The notes: a model not told the origin generated them from the sequence alone. A stretch of DNA of 64,000 nt from Labrys sp. KNU-23 (GCF_008330945.1 NZ_CP043489.1:4041501-4105500); one strand, 5' to 3'; positions 17,496 to 25,721 are shown, counted from the stretch's first letter. Program-made: numbers and translations.

Positions 17496-18224
17496 TCACA
17501 CGCCGAGATAGGCGTGCAACTTGTCGCTGTTGGCTTCCAGTTCGGCATTGGGGATCATGTCGATCACCTTGCCCTGCTCGACGACATAGTGGCGGTCCGC
17601 CACGGTGGAGGCGAAGCGGAAATTCTGTTCGACCAGGATGATGGTGAAGCCGCGCTGCTTGAGGCTGGCGATGGTGTGCCCGATCTGCTCGACGATCACC
17701 GGTGCGAGGCCTTCGGTCGGTTCGTCGAGCAGCAGGAGATTGGCGCCGGTGCGCAGGATCCGGCCGATGGCCAGCATCTGCTGTTCGCCGCCCGAGAGCT
17801 TGGTGCCCTGGCTGGTAAGGCGCTGCTTGAGATTGGGAAACAGGGTGAAGATCTCGTCCACGCTGAGGCCGCCGGGCTTCACCACTGGCGGCAGTTCGAG
17901 ATTTTCCTTCACCGACAGGCTGGCGAAGATGCCGCGTTCCTCGGGGCAATAGCCGATACCCAGGCGGGCGACGTGGCGGGAACCGAGACCGATGGTCTCC
18001 CGGCCGCCGAAACGGATCGAGCCCTTGCGCTTGGCCATCACGCCGATGATGGATTTCATCGTGGTGGTCTTGCCGGCGCCGTTGCGGCCGAGCAGGGTCA
18101 CGACCTCGCCGGCATTGACGTCGAAATCGATGCCATGCAGCACATGGGACTCGCCATACCAGGCCTCGAGGCCGCGGACCCGGAGCAGGGGATCAGGCTT
18201 GTTCGAGGAATCAGGCATGGCCAC
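17496..18224 (-). CDS. livF: branched-chain amino acid type ABC transporter ATP-binding protein LivF
   Basis: 242 aa ATPase. Walker A GRNGAGKTT, signature KLSGGEQQMLAIGR and Walker B LLLLDEPTEGLAP, which is the LivF-type wording. The start ATG overlaps the livG stop by 14 bp. Second gene of the operon; it energises LivH/LivM together with LivG. Confidence 0.95.
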   Translation of the reverse strand: MAMPDSSNKPDPLLRVRGLEAWYGESHVLHGIDFDVNAGEVVTLLGRNGAGKTTTMKSIIGVMAKRKGSIRFGGRETIGLGSRHVARLGIGYCPEERGIFASLSVKENLELPPVVKPGGLSVDEIFTLFPNLKQRLTSQGTKLSGGEQQMLAIGRILRTGANLLLLDEPTEGLAPVIVEQIGHTIASLKQRGFTIILVEQNFRFASTVADRHYVVEQGKVIDMIPNAELEANSDKLHAYLGV

Positions 18225-18966
18225 TCCCGATATAGGCCTCGACCACGCGCGGATCGCCGGAAACGGTTTTGTAGTCGCCCTGCGCCAGCACCTTGCCGCG
18301 TGCCAGCACGGTAATGGTGTTGGAGAGGGTGGCGACCACGGAAAGATTGTGTTCGACCATCAGGATGGTGCGGCTCGCCGCGATCTTGCGGATCAGCTCG
18401 GTGGTGCGCTCGACATCCTCGTGACCCATGCCGGCCATTGGTTCGTCCAGCAGCAGCATTTCCGGATCGAGCGCCAGAGTCGTCGCCAGCTCCAAAGCGC
18501 GTTTGCGGCCGTAGGAGAGTTCCTTGGCCGGCGTTGCGAGAAAGGATGACAGGCCGACGCTGTCCGCGAGTTCGGCGGCTTCGGGGTTCAGGCTGTCGAG
18601 AACACGCTGCGAGCGCCAGAAATCATAGGAATGGCCCCGTCGACGCTGCAGGGCGATGCGGATATTGTCGCTCACGCTCATTTCGCCGAACACGGCCGAG
18701 ATCTGGAAGGACCGGACAAGGCCGAGCCTGGCCACGGCGGCGGGCTTCATGCCGGTAATGTCATGCCCCTTATAGGTGATGCGTCCGGCCGACGGCGACA
18801 GGAACTTGGTCAAGAGATTGAAACAAGTGGTCTTGCCGGCGCCGTTCGGACCGATCAAAGCATGGACCGTTCCGCGCATGACCGAGAGATCGACGCCGTC
18901 GACAGCCCGGAATCCTCTGAAATCCTTGGTCAGGCCTTCGGCTTTCAGGACTGTATCTGTTGCCAT
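18211..18966 (-). CDS. livG: branched-chain amino acid type ABC transporter ATP-binding protein LivG
   Basis: 251 aa ATPase, first gene of the operon. Walker A GPNGAGKTT; LivG-type loop RSFQISAVFGEMSVSDNIRI; signature KELSYGRKRALELATTL (the LivG variant L-S-Y-G instead of L-S-G-G); Walker B LLLDEPMAGMG. ATG 18966 (MATDTVLKAEGLTKDF) is chosen because the domain begins there; an upstream in-frame start at 19041 adds a polar stretch. Confidence 0.94.
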   Translation of the reverse strand: MATDTVLKAEGLTKDFRGFRAVDGVDLSVMRGTVHALIGPNGAGKTTCFNLLTKFLSPSAGRITYKGHDITGMKPAAVARLGLVRSFQISAVFGEMSVSDNIRIALQRRRGHSYDFWRSQRVLDSLNPEAAELADSVGLSSFLATPAKELSYGRKRALELATTLALDPEMLLLDEPMAGMGHEDVERTTELIRKIAASRTILMVEHNLSVVATLSNTITVLARGKVLAQGDYKTVSGDPRVVEAYIGSGHA

Positions 18967-19332
18967 CAAGCGGAGCGTTTCCCCTGGCGCTTCTAAATCT
19001 TGCTTGGTTCTAGTCTTGGCCGTCCGGGCAAGCTTCGTCAATGGCGATATGGCACCAATACTGACCTTAAGATAGGCATCTCATTAGGCGGCGGCGGACA
19101 CAGCAATATGACGAAATGCCGGGCCAGGCATGTCTGTTGCGGGGGCTGGAGCCCCGTCAGGCAACCCTCCGATCGATGTTCAGTGCGGTGCAGCATTGCC
19201 AATGCCTGCACCCTGTAGAACAAGCGACAATTTGGCTTGCAATGTTTAGGCTTAGGTGATCAACTAAACAAATAAGCAAACTGCGAGCCGGCAGTGCCGG
19301 CCGTCACAAGAGTGCGGGGCGGAGGCGGGGCG
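18967..19332. other. divergent intergenic region liv/dha
   Basis: 366 bp without a supported gene. It must hold the promoters of livG (minus) and dhaL (plus). A short GC hairpin GGGGCT/AGCCCC is at 19142-19155, and an inverted repeat near the dhaL side is listed separately. No clear consensus promoter could be picked by eye. Confidence 0.6.
19243..19270. promoter_or_regulatory. candidate operator upstream of dhaL
   Basis: Perfect inverted repeat TGTTTAG (19243-19249) / CTAAACA (19264-19270), 14-bp spacer containing GGTGATCA, 62 bp ahead of the dhaL start. AT-rich and isolated in GC-rich DNA. The small HTH protein at 22345 is the only local regulator and could be its ligand (inference). Confidence 0.5.
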
Positions 19333-19944
19333 ATGGACAGCCAAGCAAGAGAGCAGCTCATTCGCGCGGTTGCGGCAACCATAATCCAACATTCCGAAGA
19401 GCTCACCGCGCTCGATCAGGCGATTGGCGACGGCGACCATGGGCTGAACCTCAAGCGGGGCTTCGAGGCTGTCACTGCCGAATTGCCCGGTCTTGCCGAA
19501 AAACCCTGGCCGGACCTGCTCAAGGCGGCTGGCATGGCGATGGTGATGAAGGTCGGCGGCGCGTCCGGCCCGCTTTTCGGCACCTTCTTCATGGAACTGG
19601 GCAAGACGGTGGGCAGCGAACCCGATCGGACAGCGGTGATCGCCGCCTTCGCCAAGGCCGTCGAGGCCGTCAAGGCGCGCGGCCGCTCGGAGGCCGGGCA
19701 GAAGACGCTGCTCGATGTCCTCGTCCCGGTGCAGGCCGCCCTGGCAGCCGGTGCCGACGCTGCCGCACTCAAGGCGGAAGCCATCGCCGCCGCCGACAGA
19801 ACGGTGCCGATGCAGGCGATCCGCGGGCGCGCTTCCTTCCTGGGCGAACGCTCCGTCGGCCACATGGATCCGGGCGCTCGCTCCTCCTCGCTGATCATCG
19901 CCACGGTGGCAGACGAACTCAACAAACAGGGCCTGATGTCATGA
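19333..19944 (+). CDS. dhaL: dihydroxyacetone kinase ADP-binding subunit DhaL
   Basis: 203 aa cytoplasmic. DhaL keeps ADP bound, receives phosphate from DhaM and passes it to dihydroxyacetone held on DhaK. The nucleotide/Mg site reads ALDQAIGDGDHGLNLKRG (the D-x-D-H-G cluster) and the hallmark GGASGPLFGTFF follows. ATG 19333 sits behind GGAGGCGGGGCG; an upstream in-frame start at 19294 would add only Gly-rich residues. Its stop overlaps the dhaM start (ATGA). First gene of the dha operon. Confidence 0.95.
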   Translation: MDSQAREQLIRAVAATIIQHSEELTALDQAIGDGDHGLNLKRGFEAVTAELPGLAEKPWPDLLKAAGMAMVMKVGGASGPLFGTFFMELGKTVGSEPDRTAVIAAFAKAVEAVKARGRSEAGQKTLLDVLVPVQAALAAGADAAALKAEAIAAADRTVPMQAIRGRASFLGERSVGHMDPGARSSSLIIATVADELNKQGLMS

Positions 19945-20324
19945 CCGTGAGTCTGGTGATCGTATCGCATTCGCCCAAGGTCGCCGAAGGCGCGGCCGAC
20001 ATGGTCAGGCAGATGGTGGGCGAGAGCGTGCGCGTCGCCTGGACGGGGGGCGATCCCGGCGGTGGGCTCGGCACCGATGTCGCCAAGATCATCACCGCCA
20101 TCGATAGTGTCTGGTCCGAAGAGGGTGTCGCGGTCCTCGTCGACCTCGGCGGTGCCGAGACCAATGCCGAAATGGCCGTCGAGATGCTCGACGAGCATAA
20201 GCGCGACCTTGTGGTCATCTGCAATGCGCCGGTGGTGGAGGGGGCGGTCATCGCCGCGACCGAAGCCTCCGGCAATTCCTCCCTGGCCGCGGTTCGCTCT
20301 GCTGCCGAAGATCTCTATGGATAG
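19941..20324 (+). CDS. dhaM: PTS-dependent dihydroxyacetone kinase phosphotransferase subunit DhaM
   Basis: 127 aa, only the EIIA-mannose-like domain. The phospho-accepting His lies in LVIVSHSPKVAEG (about residue 9). In many Proteobacteria DhaM is a fusion of this domain with HPr and an Enzyme I fragment; here those parts are separate genes directly downstream, so this is the short form. Starts inside the dhaL stop (ATGA overlap) and ends 7 bp before the HPr gene. Confidence 0.95.
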   Translation: MTVSLVIVSHSPKVAEGAADMVRQMVGESVRVAWTGGDPGGGLGTDVAKIITAIDSVWSEEGVAVLVDLGGAETNAEMAVEMLDEHKRDLVVICNAPVVEGAVIAATEASGNSSLAAVRSAAEDLYG

Positions 20325-20331
20325 GATTGAT

Positions 20332-20622
20332 ATGCCGGATATGAATGGAGCATTGACGGGCAAGGCCGAGCTGACCAACGCTATCGGGCTGCATGCCAGG
20401 CCGAGCGTGAAGCTCACCCAACTCGCCAAGAGCTTCCAATCGAGCATCGAGCTGGCCACCGATGCGGCGGGGCCGTGGTTCGACGCCAAGAGCCCGGTCA
20501 AGGTCATGCGGGTGAAGGCGCCCAAGGGCACCGTGTTGCATTTCATGGCGGACGGACCGGATGCCGAGGCGGCGCTATCAGCAATTCTGGGCCTGATCGA
20601 GGACAAGTTCGGAGAAGAGTGA
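20332..20622 (+). CDS. HPr-family phosphocarrier protein
   Basis: 96 aa. The active-site His is in NAIGLHARPSVKL (about residue 21). The Ser-46 region is replaced by ... FDAKSPVKVMRVKAPKGTVL, close to the usual A-K-S-x2-x-L/V-M and so keeping a Ser. ATG 20332 (MPDMNGALTG) is chosen because AGGA lies 7 nt upstream; another ATG at 20317 overlaps the dhaM end. It would pass phosphate from the Enzyme I at 20760 to DhaM. Confidence 0.92.
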   Translation: MPDMNGALTGKAELTNAIGLHARPSVKLTQLAKSFQSSIELATDAAGPWFDAKSPVKVMRVKAPKGTVLHFMADGPDAEAALSAILGLIEDKFGEE

Positions 20623-20638
20623 CGATGCGGCATTCTAC

Positions 20639-20739
20639 AGCGTTTTGCGATTTGACGGAGTCACCTCGAATCGCAAAGACGCGCCTAACCAAAGAGCTAG
20701 AGCAAACAAGCGTTCAGTCATGAACACGCGTTGCTCTAG
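20639..20739 (+). repeat. interspersed intergenic repeat, copy A
   Basis: 101 bp from AGCGTTTTGCGATTTG to GTTGCTCTAG. It can fold into two hairpins: GCGATT/AATCGC (20647-20674) and an imperfect TAGAGCAAAC...GTTGCTCTA (20698-20738). Copies B (22845-22969) and C (58183-58278) match in inverted orientation. Lies inside the dha operon between the HPr and Enzyme I genes. Confidence 0.85.
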
Positions 20740-20759
20740 GGGCTGCCAAGGAGGTTGTC

Positions 20760-22352
20760 ATGACTGAACGGCGGATGACGGGACGTCCTGCATCGCCCGG
20801 GCTGGCCTCCGGCCCCGTCTTCACGATCGGCAAGCCGAAGCCGCGGACCGAGAGGAAGGCACCGGCGCAGGAAGATGGTGACGCCGCCTTGCGCACCGCC
20901 ATCGATGCGGCGCTGGTCGACTTGGTGTCCCTGGTCGAGGCCGTTGATGAAGAGGGTGCCGACATTATCGGCTTCCAGATCGCCATGCTCGAGGACGAGG
21001 CCCTATCGGAGGGAGCCTTCGACGCGATCGCCGCCGGCGTTCCCCCCGTCCACGCCTGGCGCTCGGCCCTCGATGTGGAGATCGCCGATTACGAACGCAG
21101 CGAGGATGCCTATTTCCGTGCCCGCGGCACCGACCTTGCCGATATCCGCGACCGCGTGCTCGCCCATCTCACCGGTGCGGCCGAAAGCGAGAAGGTGCCG
21201 TCCGGCTCGGTGCTGGTGGGCGAAGACCTGCCGCCCTCTTTGTTCCTGTCGGTCGACTGGAGCAAGGGAGGCGCGATTGCCCTGGGCGCCGGTTCGCCAT
21301 CCTCCCATGTCGCCATGCTCGCCCGCAGTCGCCGCGTACCGATGGTGACCGGGCTCGGCACGCTCGAGGAAGCGAGCCAGGCCATTGTCGACGGGGCGGC
21401 TGGAACGGTGACCTTCGATCCCGACAGTGCCTCGCTCGCCGATTTCGGCCCGGCCCTCGCGCGCCGGCACGAAGCCGATGCCCGCGCGGAGACCATGAAG
21501 GCCGAGCCGGCGTTCCTGCCGAACGGCACCCGGATCGACATCATGATCAATGTCGCCTCGCCGGACGATCTCAAGGGCATCTCGCCGGAGATCTGCGACG
21601 GTATCGGCCTGGTGCGCAGCGAGTTCCTGTTCGAGCCTGGTCGGCCCCTGCCGGACGAGGAAGCGCAATATGCCGCCTATGTCGCCATCGCCGCCTGGGC
21701 CGATGGGCGGCCGGTGACGATCCGGACCCTCGATGCCGGCGGCGACAAGCCGATCGCCGGCGTCACCAGCGATGGTGAGTCCAATCCTTTCCTTGGGTTG
21801 CGCGGATTGCGGCTGTCCCTGGCTCGCCCGGAAACCTTCCGCGTCCAGCTCAGGGCCCTGGCGCGGGCCAGCCTGCATCACGAGATCCGCATCATGCTGC
21901 CGATGGTGACGGTGCCGGGAGAACTGGCCGAGGCGTCCGCCCTGCTCGACGAGGTGGTGGCGTCCCTCATCGCCGAAGGCACGCCCTGTCGCCGGCCGCC
22001 GCTTGGAATCATGGTCGAGGTTCCCGCGGCAGCCCTCGGCGCCCTGCGCTTCCCGGCGGATTTCTATTCGATCGGCTCCAACGATCTGACGCAATACACC
22101 ATGGCAGCGGCGCGCGACATTGCCGACGTCGCCGGCCTCAACGACGCTGGCGATCCGGCCGTGCTCGAATTGATGGCCCGTGCCGTCGGAGCCGGCAAGG
22201 CGCGCAAGGTTCCGGTCTCGATCTGCGGCGATGCCGCGGGCGAGGTGCGCCTGGTGCCCAAGCTCATCGGCGTCGGCCTGACCTGCCTATCGGTGCCGCC
22301 GGCCCTGGTGGGCGCCGTCAAGGCTGCGATCGCGGAATTCAAACATGTCTGA
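20760..22352 (+). CDS. ptsI: phosphoenolpyruvate-protein phosphotransferase (PTS Enzyme I)
   Basis: 530 aa cytoplasmic. It takes phosphate from PEP to its own His and hands it to HPr. The phospho-His motif is GSPSSHVAMLARSRRVPMV (about residues 178-197); the PEP-binding barrel shows DAGGDKPIAG, GLVRSEFLF, YSIGSNDLTQYTMAA and the active Cys in VSICGDAAGEV. Slightly shorter than the ~570 aa house-keeping form. A strong AAGGAGG precedes ATG 20760 by 5 nt, so it may be translated well independent of the genes before repeat A. The gene symbol is by family; it is dedicated to the dha relay by context. Confidence 0.93.
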   Translation: MTERRMTGRPASPGLASGPVFTIGKPKPRTERKAPAQEDGDAALRTAIDAALVDLVSLVEAVDEEGADIIGFQIAMLEDEALSEGAFDAIAAGVPPVHAWRSALDVEIADYERSEDAYFRARGTDLADIRDRVLAHLTGAAESEKVPSGSVLVGEDLPPSLFLSVDWSKGGAIALGAGSPSSHVAMLARSRRVPMVTGLGTLEEASQAIVDGAAGTVTFDPDSASLADFGPALARRHEADARAETMKAEPAFLPNGTRIDIMINVASPDDLKGISPEICDGIGLVRSEFLFEPGRPLPDEEAQYAAYVAIAAWADGRPVTIRTLDAGGDKPIAGVTSDGESNPFLGLRGLRLSLARPETFRVQLRALARASLHHEIRIMLPMVTVPGELAEASALLDEVVASLIAEGTPCRRPPLGIMVEVPAAALGALRFPADFYSIGSNDLTQYTMAAARDIADVAGLNDAGDPAVLELMARAVGAGKARKVPVSICGDAAGEVRLVPKLIGVGLTCLSVPPALVGAVKAAIAEFKHV

Positions 22353-22824
22353 CGCCCGCGATGTCAGCACGCGTTCGATAGCGGCCTACAAGGCGCTGCT
22401 ACGGCGCGCGCTGGACAATCGCCCCTCGGGCACGAGGTTGAAACTGGCGGCCGCGCTCGGCACCAATAGATCCTTCATTTCGCAGATCACCAATCCCGGC
22501 TACCCCATTCCGATCCCGGTCCAGCATCTCGACGTCATTTTCGAGGTCTGCCATCTCGCGCCGGCGGAGAAGGCGGAATTCCTCGAGGCCTATCAGATCG
22601 CCCATCCTGGCCGGACACAAGCCCAGGGCAAGCCGGCCCAGGGGCGCAGCTTGACGCTGACCTTGCCGGATCTCGGCGATGTCCGGCGCAACCAGGCGAT
22701 GGACAAGGCCATTCTCGATTTCGTCGCAAGCCTGGTCCACTACACGCGTACACTCGACCGCAAGACCAAGGGGGAGGAGGAACCCGTGCCCGATGAACCG
22801 GGGAATAGCCGGGTTCAGGATTGA
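22345..22824 (+). CDS. small helix-turn-helix protein of the dha operon
   Basis: 159 aa. An HTH-like segment at about residues 30-52 (RLKLAAALGTNRSFISQIT) resembles Cro/CI-type helices, followed by a helical part (LDVIFEVCHLAPAEKAEFL) and a C-terminal acidic tail. I see no sensor domain. Its ATG overlaps the Enzyme I stop, so it is part of the operon. It may be the operon's own regulator, as no DhaR or DhaQ/DhaS gene is present; it could also be a PTS-linked helper. Function is inferred from context only. Confidence 0.75.
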   Translation: MSDARDVSTRSIAAYKALLRRALDNRPSGTRLKLAAALGTNRSFISQITNPGYPIPIPVQHLDVIFEVCHLAPAEKAEFLEAYQIAHPGRTQAQGKPAQGRSLTLTLPDLGDVRRNQAMDKAILDFVASLVHYTRTLDRKTKGEEEPVPDEPGNSRVQD

Positions 22825-22844
22825 CGGCCGGATAGCGGTTCCCT

Positions 22845-22969
22845 CTAGAGCAAAGAGCGTTCAAGCGTGAACGCTTATTTTCTCTAACTCCTTGTTCCCA
22901 AGCCAATCCAAAGGATTGGCTAAGGCGTCTTTGCGATTCTTGGTGATTCCACCAAAATTGCAAAACGCT
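22845..22969 (-). repeat. interspersed intergenic repeat, copy B (inverted)
   Basis: 125 bp. On the minus strand it matches copy A: AGCGTTTTGCAATTTT..., AGAATCGCAAAGACGC, then TTAGAGAAAATAAGCGTTCA and TTTGCTCTAG. It has an extra ~25 bp with the mini-palindrome CCAATCCAAAGGATTGG (22902-22918 on plus). It lies between the HTH gene and dhaK, so A and B face each other around Enzyme I plus the HTH gene. Confidence 0.85.
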
Positions 22970-23010
22970 TTAGGACACGCCCTAACCAAGAATAAATGGA
23001 GGCCCATGGA

Positions 23011-24000
23011 ATGAAAAAGCTCATCAATGCCGTCGACGACGTGCTGGCGCAGAGCCTGGACGGATTCGCGGCCGCGCACGCCGACATCGTCACCCTGGGC
23101 GAAGAGCGCAAATTCGTGCGCCGCCGCCAGGTCAAGCCCGGCAAGGTGGCCCTCATCTCCGGCGGTGGGTCCGGTCATGAGCCGCTGCATACCGGCTTCG
23201 TCGGCTTCGGCATGCTCGATGCCGCCTGTCCGGGCCAGGTCTTCACCTCGCCGACGCCCGACCAGATGATGGCGGCGGCCGAGGCCGTCGATGGTGGAGC
23301 GGGCACGCTCTATATCGTCAAGAACTACGAGGGCGACGTGATGAACTTCGCCATGGCGGCGGAGATGGCGTCCGGTCCTGTCGAAAGCCTGATCCTCGAC
23401 GACGACGTCGCCGTGGAGAACTCGACCTGGACCACCGGCCGGCGCGGCGTGGCCGGCACGCTGATCGTCGAGAAGATCCTCGGCGCCGCGGCCGAGCGCG
23501 GCGACGATCTTAGCAGCCTCAAGGCATTGGGCGCGCGCGTCAACAGCCATACGCGCTCGATGGGCGTGGCGCTCACCTCCTGCACGGTGCCGGCCGCTGG
23601 CAAGCCGACCTTCAGCCTCGGCGAAGACGAGATGGAGATGGGTGTCGGCATCCATGGCGAGCCCGGCCGTCGCCGCGTCAAGCTCGCCTCGGCCGATGCC
23701 ATCGTCGACGAAATGCTGGGCGCCATCGTCGGCGACCTCTCGCTGACCTCGGCCACCGAGGTCCTGCTCTTCGTCAACGGCTTCGGCGGCACGCCGCTGA
23801 TGGAGCTCTATCTGATGCAGGACCGGGCCCGCAAATGGCTCGACGGCAAGGGCATCAAAGTCGCCCGCTCGCTGACGGGCTCCTATGTCACTTCGCTCGA
23901 CATGGCCGGCTGCTCGCTGACGGTGTCGGTGCTGGACGACCAGGCCAAGGCGCTGTGGGATGCGCCGGTGCACACGGCCGCCCTGCGTTGGGGTGTGTGA
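23011..24000 (+). CDS. dhaK: dihydroxyacetone kinase subunit DhaK
   Basis: 329 aa. Binds dihydroxyacetone covalently as a hemiaminal on its active His in MGVGIHGEPGRRR (about residue 215), and the phosphate comes from DhaL. The N-terminus MKKLINAVDDVLAQSLDG and the GGGSGHEPLH loop are diagnostic for DhaK. Start ATG 23011 is chosen because GGAGG (22999-23003) has 7-nt spacing to it, against an ATG at 22996 with no site. Last gene of the dha cluster, after repeat B; it may need its own promoter in the 186-bp gap. Confidence 0.95.
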   Translation: MKKLINAVDDVLAQSLDGFAAAHADIVTLGEERKFVRRRQVKPGKVALISGGGSGHEPLHTGFVGFGMLDAACPGQVFTSPTPDQMMAAAEAVDGGAGTLYIVKNYEGDVMNFAMAAEMASGPVESLILDDDVAVENSTWTTGRRGVAGTLIVEKILGAAAERGDDLSSLKALGARVNSHTRSMGVALTSCTVPAAGKPTFSLGEDEMEMGVGIHGEPGRRRVKLASADAIVDEMLGAIVGDLSLTSATEVLLFVNGFGGTPLMELYLMQDRARKWLDGKGIKVARSLTGSYVTSLDMAGCSLTVSVLDDQAKALWDAPVHTAALRWGV

Positions 24001-24030
24001 GGGCAGGAAGCCGAAGGTCAGGCAAGAAGG

Positions 24031-24080
24031 GGCGCGGCTAGCCCTCCCCAGCTACGCTGGAGAGGGCTTAGCGCGGCCTT
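24031..24080. terminator. large hairpin between dhaK and the convergent hydrolase
   Basis: Nested stem: GCCCTC (24041-24046) with GAGGGC (24062-24067), CCAG/CTGG inside, and an outer GGCGCGGC-like arm with GCGCGGCC. It lies between two convergent stop codons and could end both transcripts. There is no T-run, so the role is inferred. Confidence 0.5.
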
Positions 24081-24097
24081 CTCGGTTCACCGCGGCC

Positions 24098-24646
24098 TCA
24101 ACCCGCCAACAATTCGTCCGTCGAAGCAAGCTTGGCGTAGCCGAAGGCGAGCGACGCCATGGCGGCAGCATGGACCTGCGCGGCCGGCACGGTGACGCCG
24201 CCGAATTCCAGGTCCCGCGTGGCCGCGGCATCATGGGCGACGGTGACGACATAGCCGAAATCGGCCGCTGCCCGGGTCGTCGCTTCGATGCACATATGGC
24301 TCATCGCGCCGGCGATCAGGACGTCGGTGACGCCGGCATCGTCGAGCAGTTTCTTGAGGCCGGTATCCCTGAAGGAATTGGGGAAGTTCTTGACGACGAC
24401 CTGCTCGCCGGCGCGGTTGGCCACGCCCGGGTTGATCTCGGCGCCCGGTGTGCCGGCCACGAAGAAGGGAGCATCCGGCTTGGCTGCTTCATGGCGCACA
24501 TGCACCACGAGTTCGTCCTTCGCCCGGGCCGCCTCCAGGAGGCGCGCGGCGTTGGCGGTGGCCGGCTCGATGCCGGACAGGGTCCATTTGCCGCCCGGGA
24601 AATAGTCGTTCTGAATATCGACGAGGATTAAAGCGCGTTTGGACAT
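24098..24646 (-). CDS. isochorismatase-family cysteine hydrolase
   Basis: 182 aa cytoplasmic. The catalytic triad of the family is visible: Asp in LILVDIQNDYFPGG (about residue 10), Lys in VVVKNFPNSF (about 94) and Cys in GAMSHMCIEATTR (about 126). Relatives hydrolyse isochorismate, nicotinamide, N-carbamoylsarcosine or similar amides; the substrate is not set. It is divergent from a GlxA-type regulator and likely controlled by it. Confidence 0.92.
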   Translation of the reverse strand: MSKRALILVDIQNDYFPGGKWTLSGIEPATANAARLLEAARAKDELVVHVRHEAAKPDAPFFVAGTPGAEINPGVANRAGEQVVVKNFPNSFRDTGLKKLLDDAGVTDVLIAGAMSHMCIEATTRAAADFGYVVTVAHDAAATRDLEFGGVTVPAAQVHAAAMASLAFGYAKLASTDELLAG

Positions 24647-24722
24647 CGGGTCTTTCTCCAGTTTCGAGACATGTTGTGTTTGCTGAGATAGGACGCGCGG
24701 GGCAAAATGCCGATTGGCACAT

Positions 24723-24751
24723 GTGACAAAAACCAGGGCGAAAGTGACAAA
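24723..24751 (+). promoter_or_regulatory. direct-repeat operator before the GlxA-type regulator
   Basis: GTGACAAA occurs at 24723-24730 and again at 24744-24751, exactly 21 bp (two helical turns) apart; the second copy runs into the start codon. Such phased direct repeats suit an AraC-type protein. Binding and autorepression are inferred. Confidence 0.55.
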
Positions 24752-25710
24752 TGACCGCGACTCCCTCCGAGATCGGCCTGCTCGCCTATCCTGACGTCCA
24801 GCTGGCCGGACTCTACGGCCTGGGCGACCTGTTCTCGATTGCCGACAGGATCGCCAGGCAACGCACGGGCGGCAGCGCTCCGCTGCTCCGGGTGAGCCGC
24901 TGGGAATGCGACGATAAAGGGCGCGTCCACAACCGCGATGGTGACGACGGCGCGGTGCCGAGCATGATTATCCTGCCGCCGAGCCTGGCAGAACCGCCGA
25001 GACAGGCCTGGACGGCGGGACTGGCAACTTTCCTGCGGCACTGCCATGCCCGCGGCAGCGTCCTGGCCTCGGTCTGCGTCGGGGCGTTCCTGCTCGCGGA
25101 AACCGGCCTGCTGGACGGTCGCCAGGCGACCACCCATTGGAGCTACGCCGAACTTCTCGCTGAGCGCTTCGGCAAGGTCCGGGTGGATTCGGCCAAGATC
25201 GTGATCGACGACGGCGACATCATCACCGCCGCGGGATTGATGTCCTGGACCGATCTCGGCCTGAAGCTGGTGGAGAAATTGCTCGGAACCAGCGTGATGG
25301 TTGCGACGGGACGTGCCATGCTGGTGGATCCGCTCGGGCGCGAGCAGCGCCATTACAGCGTGTTCTCGCCCCGGCTCGATCATGGCGACAAAGCCATTCT
25401 CGTGGTTCAGCATTGGCTCCAGCAGGCCTATGCCGGCGAGGTCGACATATCCACCATGGCGACCAGGGCAGGGCTGGAACGGCGCACCTTCCTGCGCCGT
25501 TTCGGCAAGGCGACCGGCCTGCGGCCCGTCGAATATTGCCAGCTCTTGCGCGTCGCCAAGGCGCGCGACATGCTGGAGACGACGCGGCTTTCCTTCGACC
25601 GCATTGCCTGGAATGTCGGCTATGGCGATCCGGTCTCGTTCCGCAAGATTTTCGTGCGGACGATGGGACTAACTCCGGGCGATTACCGGCGCCGCTTCGG
25701 CGCGGCGTGA
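24751..25710 (+). CDS. GlxA-family AraC-type transcriptional regulator
   Basis: 319 aa. An N-terminal DJ-1/PfpI-like domain (residues 8-180) keeps the nucleophile-elbow Cys in VLASVCVGAFLLAETGLLDG and the TTHW motif that follows it. A C-terminal AraC double HTH begins near residue 225 (ISTMATRAGLERRTFLRRF) and ends with the family hallmark VGYGDPVSFRKIFVRTMG-L-T-P. Divergent from the isochorismatase-like gene with a 104-bp gap, so that gene is its likely target. Confidence 0.93.
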   Translation: MTATPSEIGLLAYPDVQLAGLYGLGDLFSIADRIARQRTGGSAPLLRVSRWECDDKGRVHNRDGDDGAVPSMIILPPSLAEPPRQAWTAGLATFLRHCHARGSVLASVCVGAFLLAETGLLDGRQATTHWSYAELLAERFGKVRVDSAKIVIDDGDIITAAGLMSWTDLGLKLVEKLLGTSVMVATGRAMLVDPLGREQRHYSVFSPRLDHGDKAILVVQHWLQQAYAGEVDISTMATRAGLERRTFLRRFGKATGLRPVEYCQLLRVAKARDMLETTRLSFDRIAWNVGYGDPVSFRKIFVRTMGLTPGDYRRRFGAA

Positions 25711-25721
25711 ACCTCGCCGGC

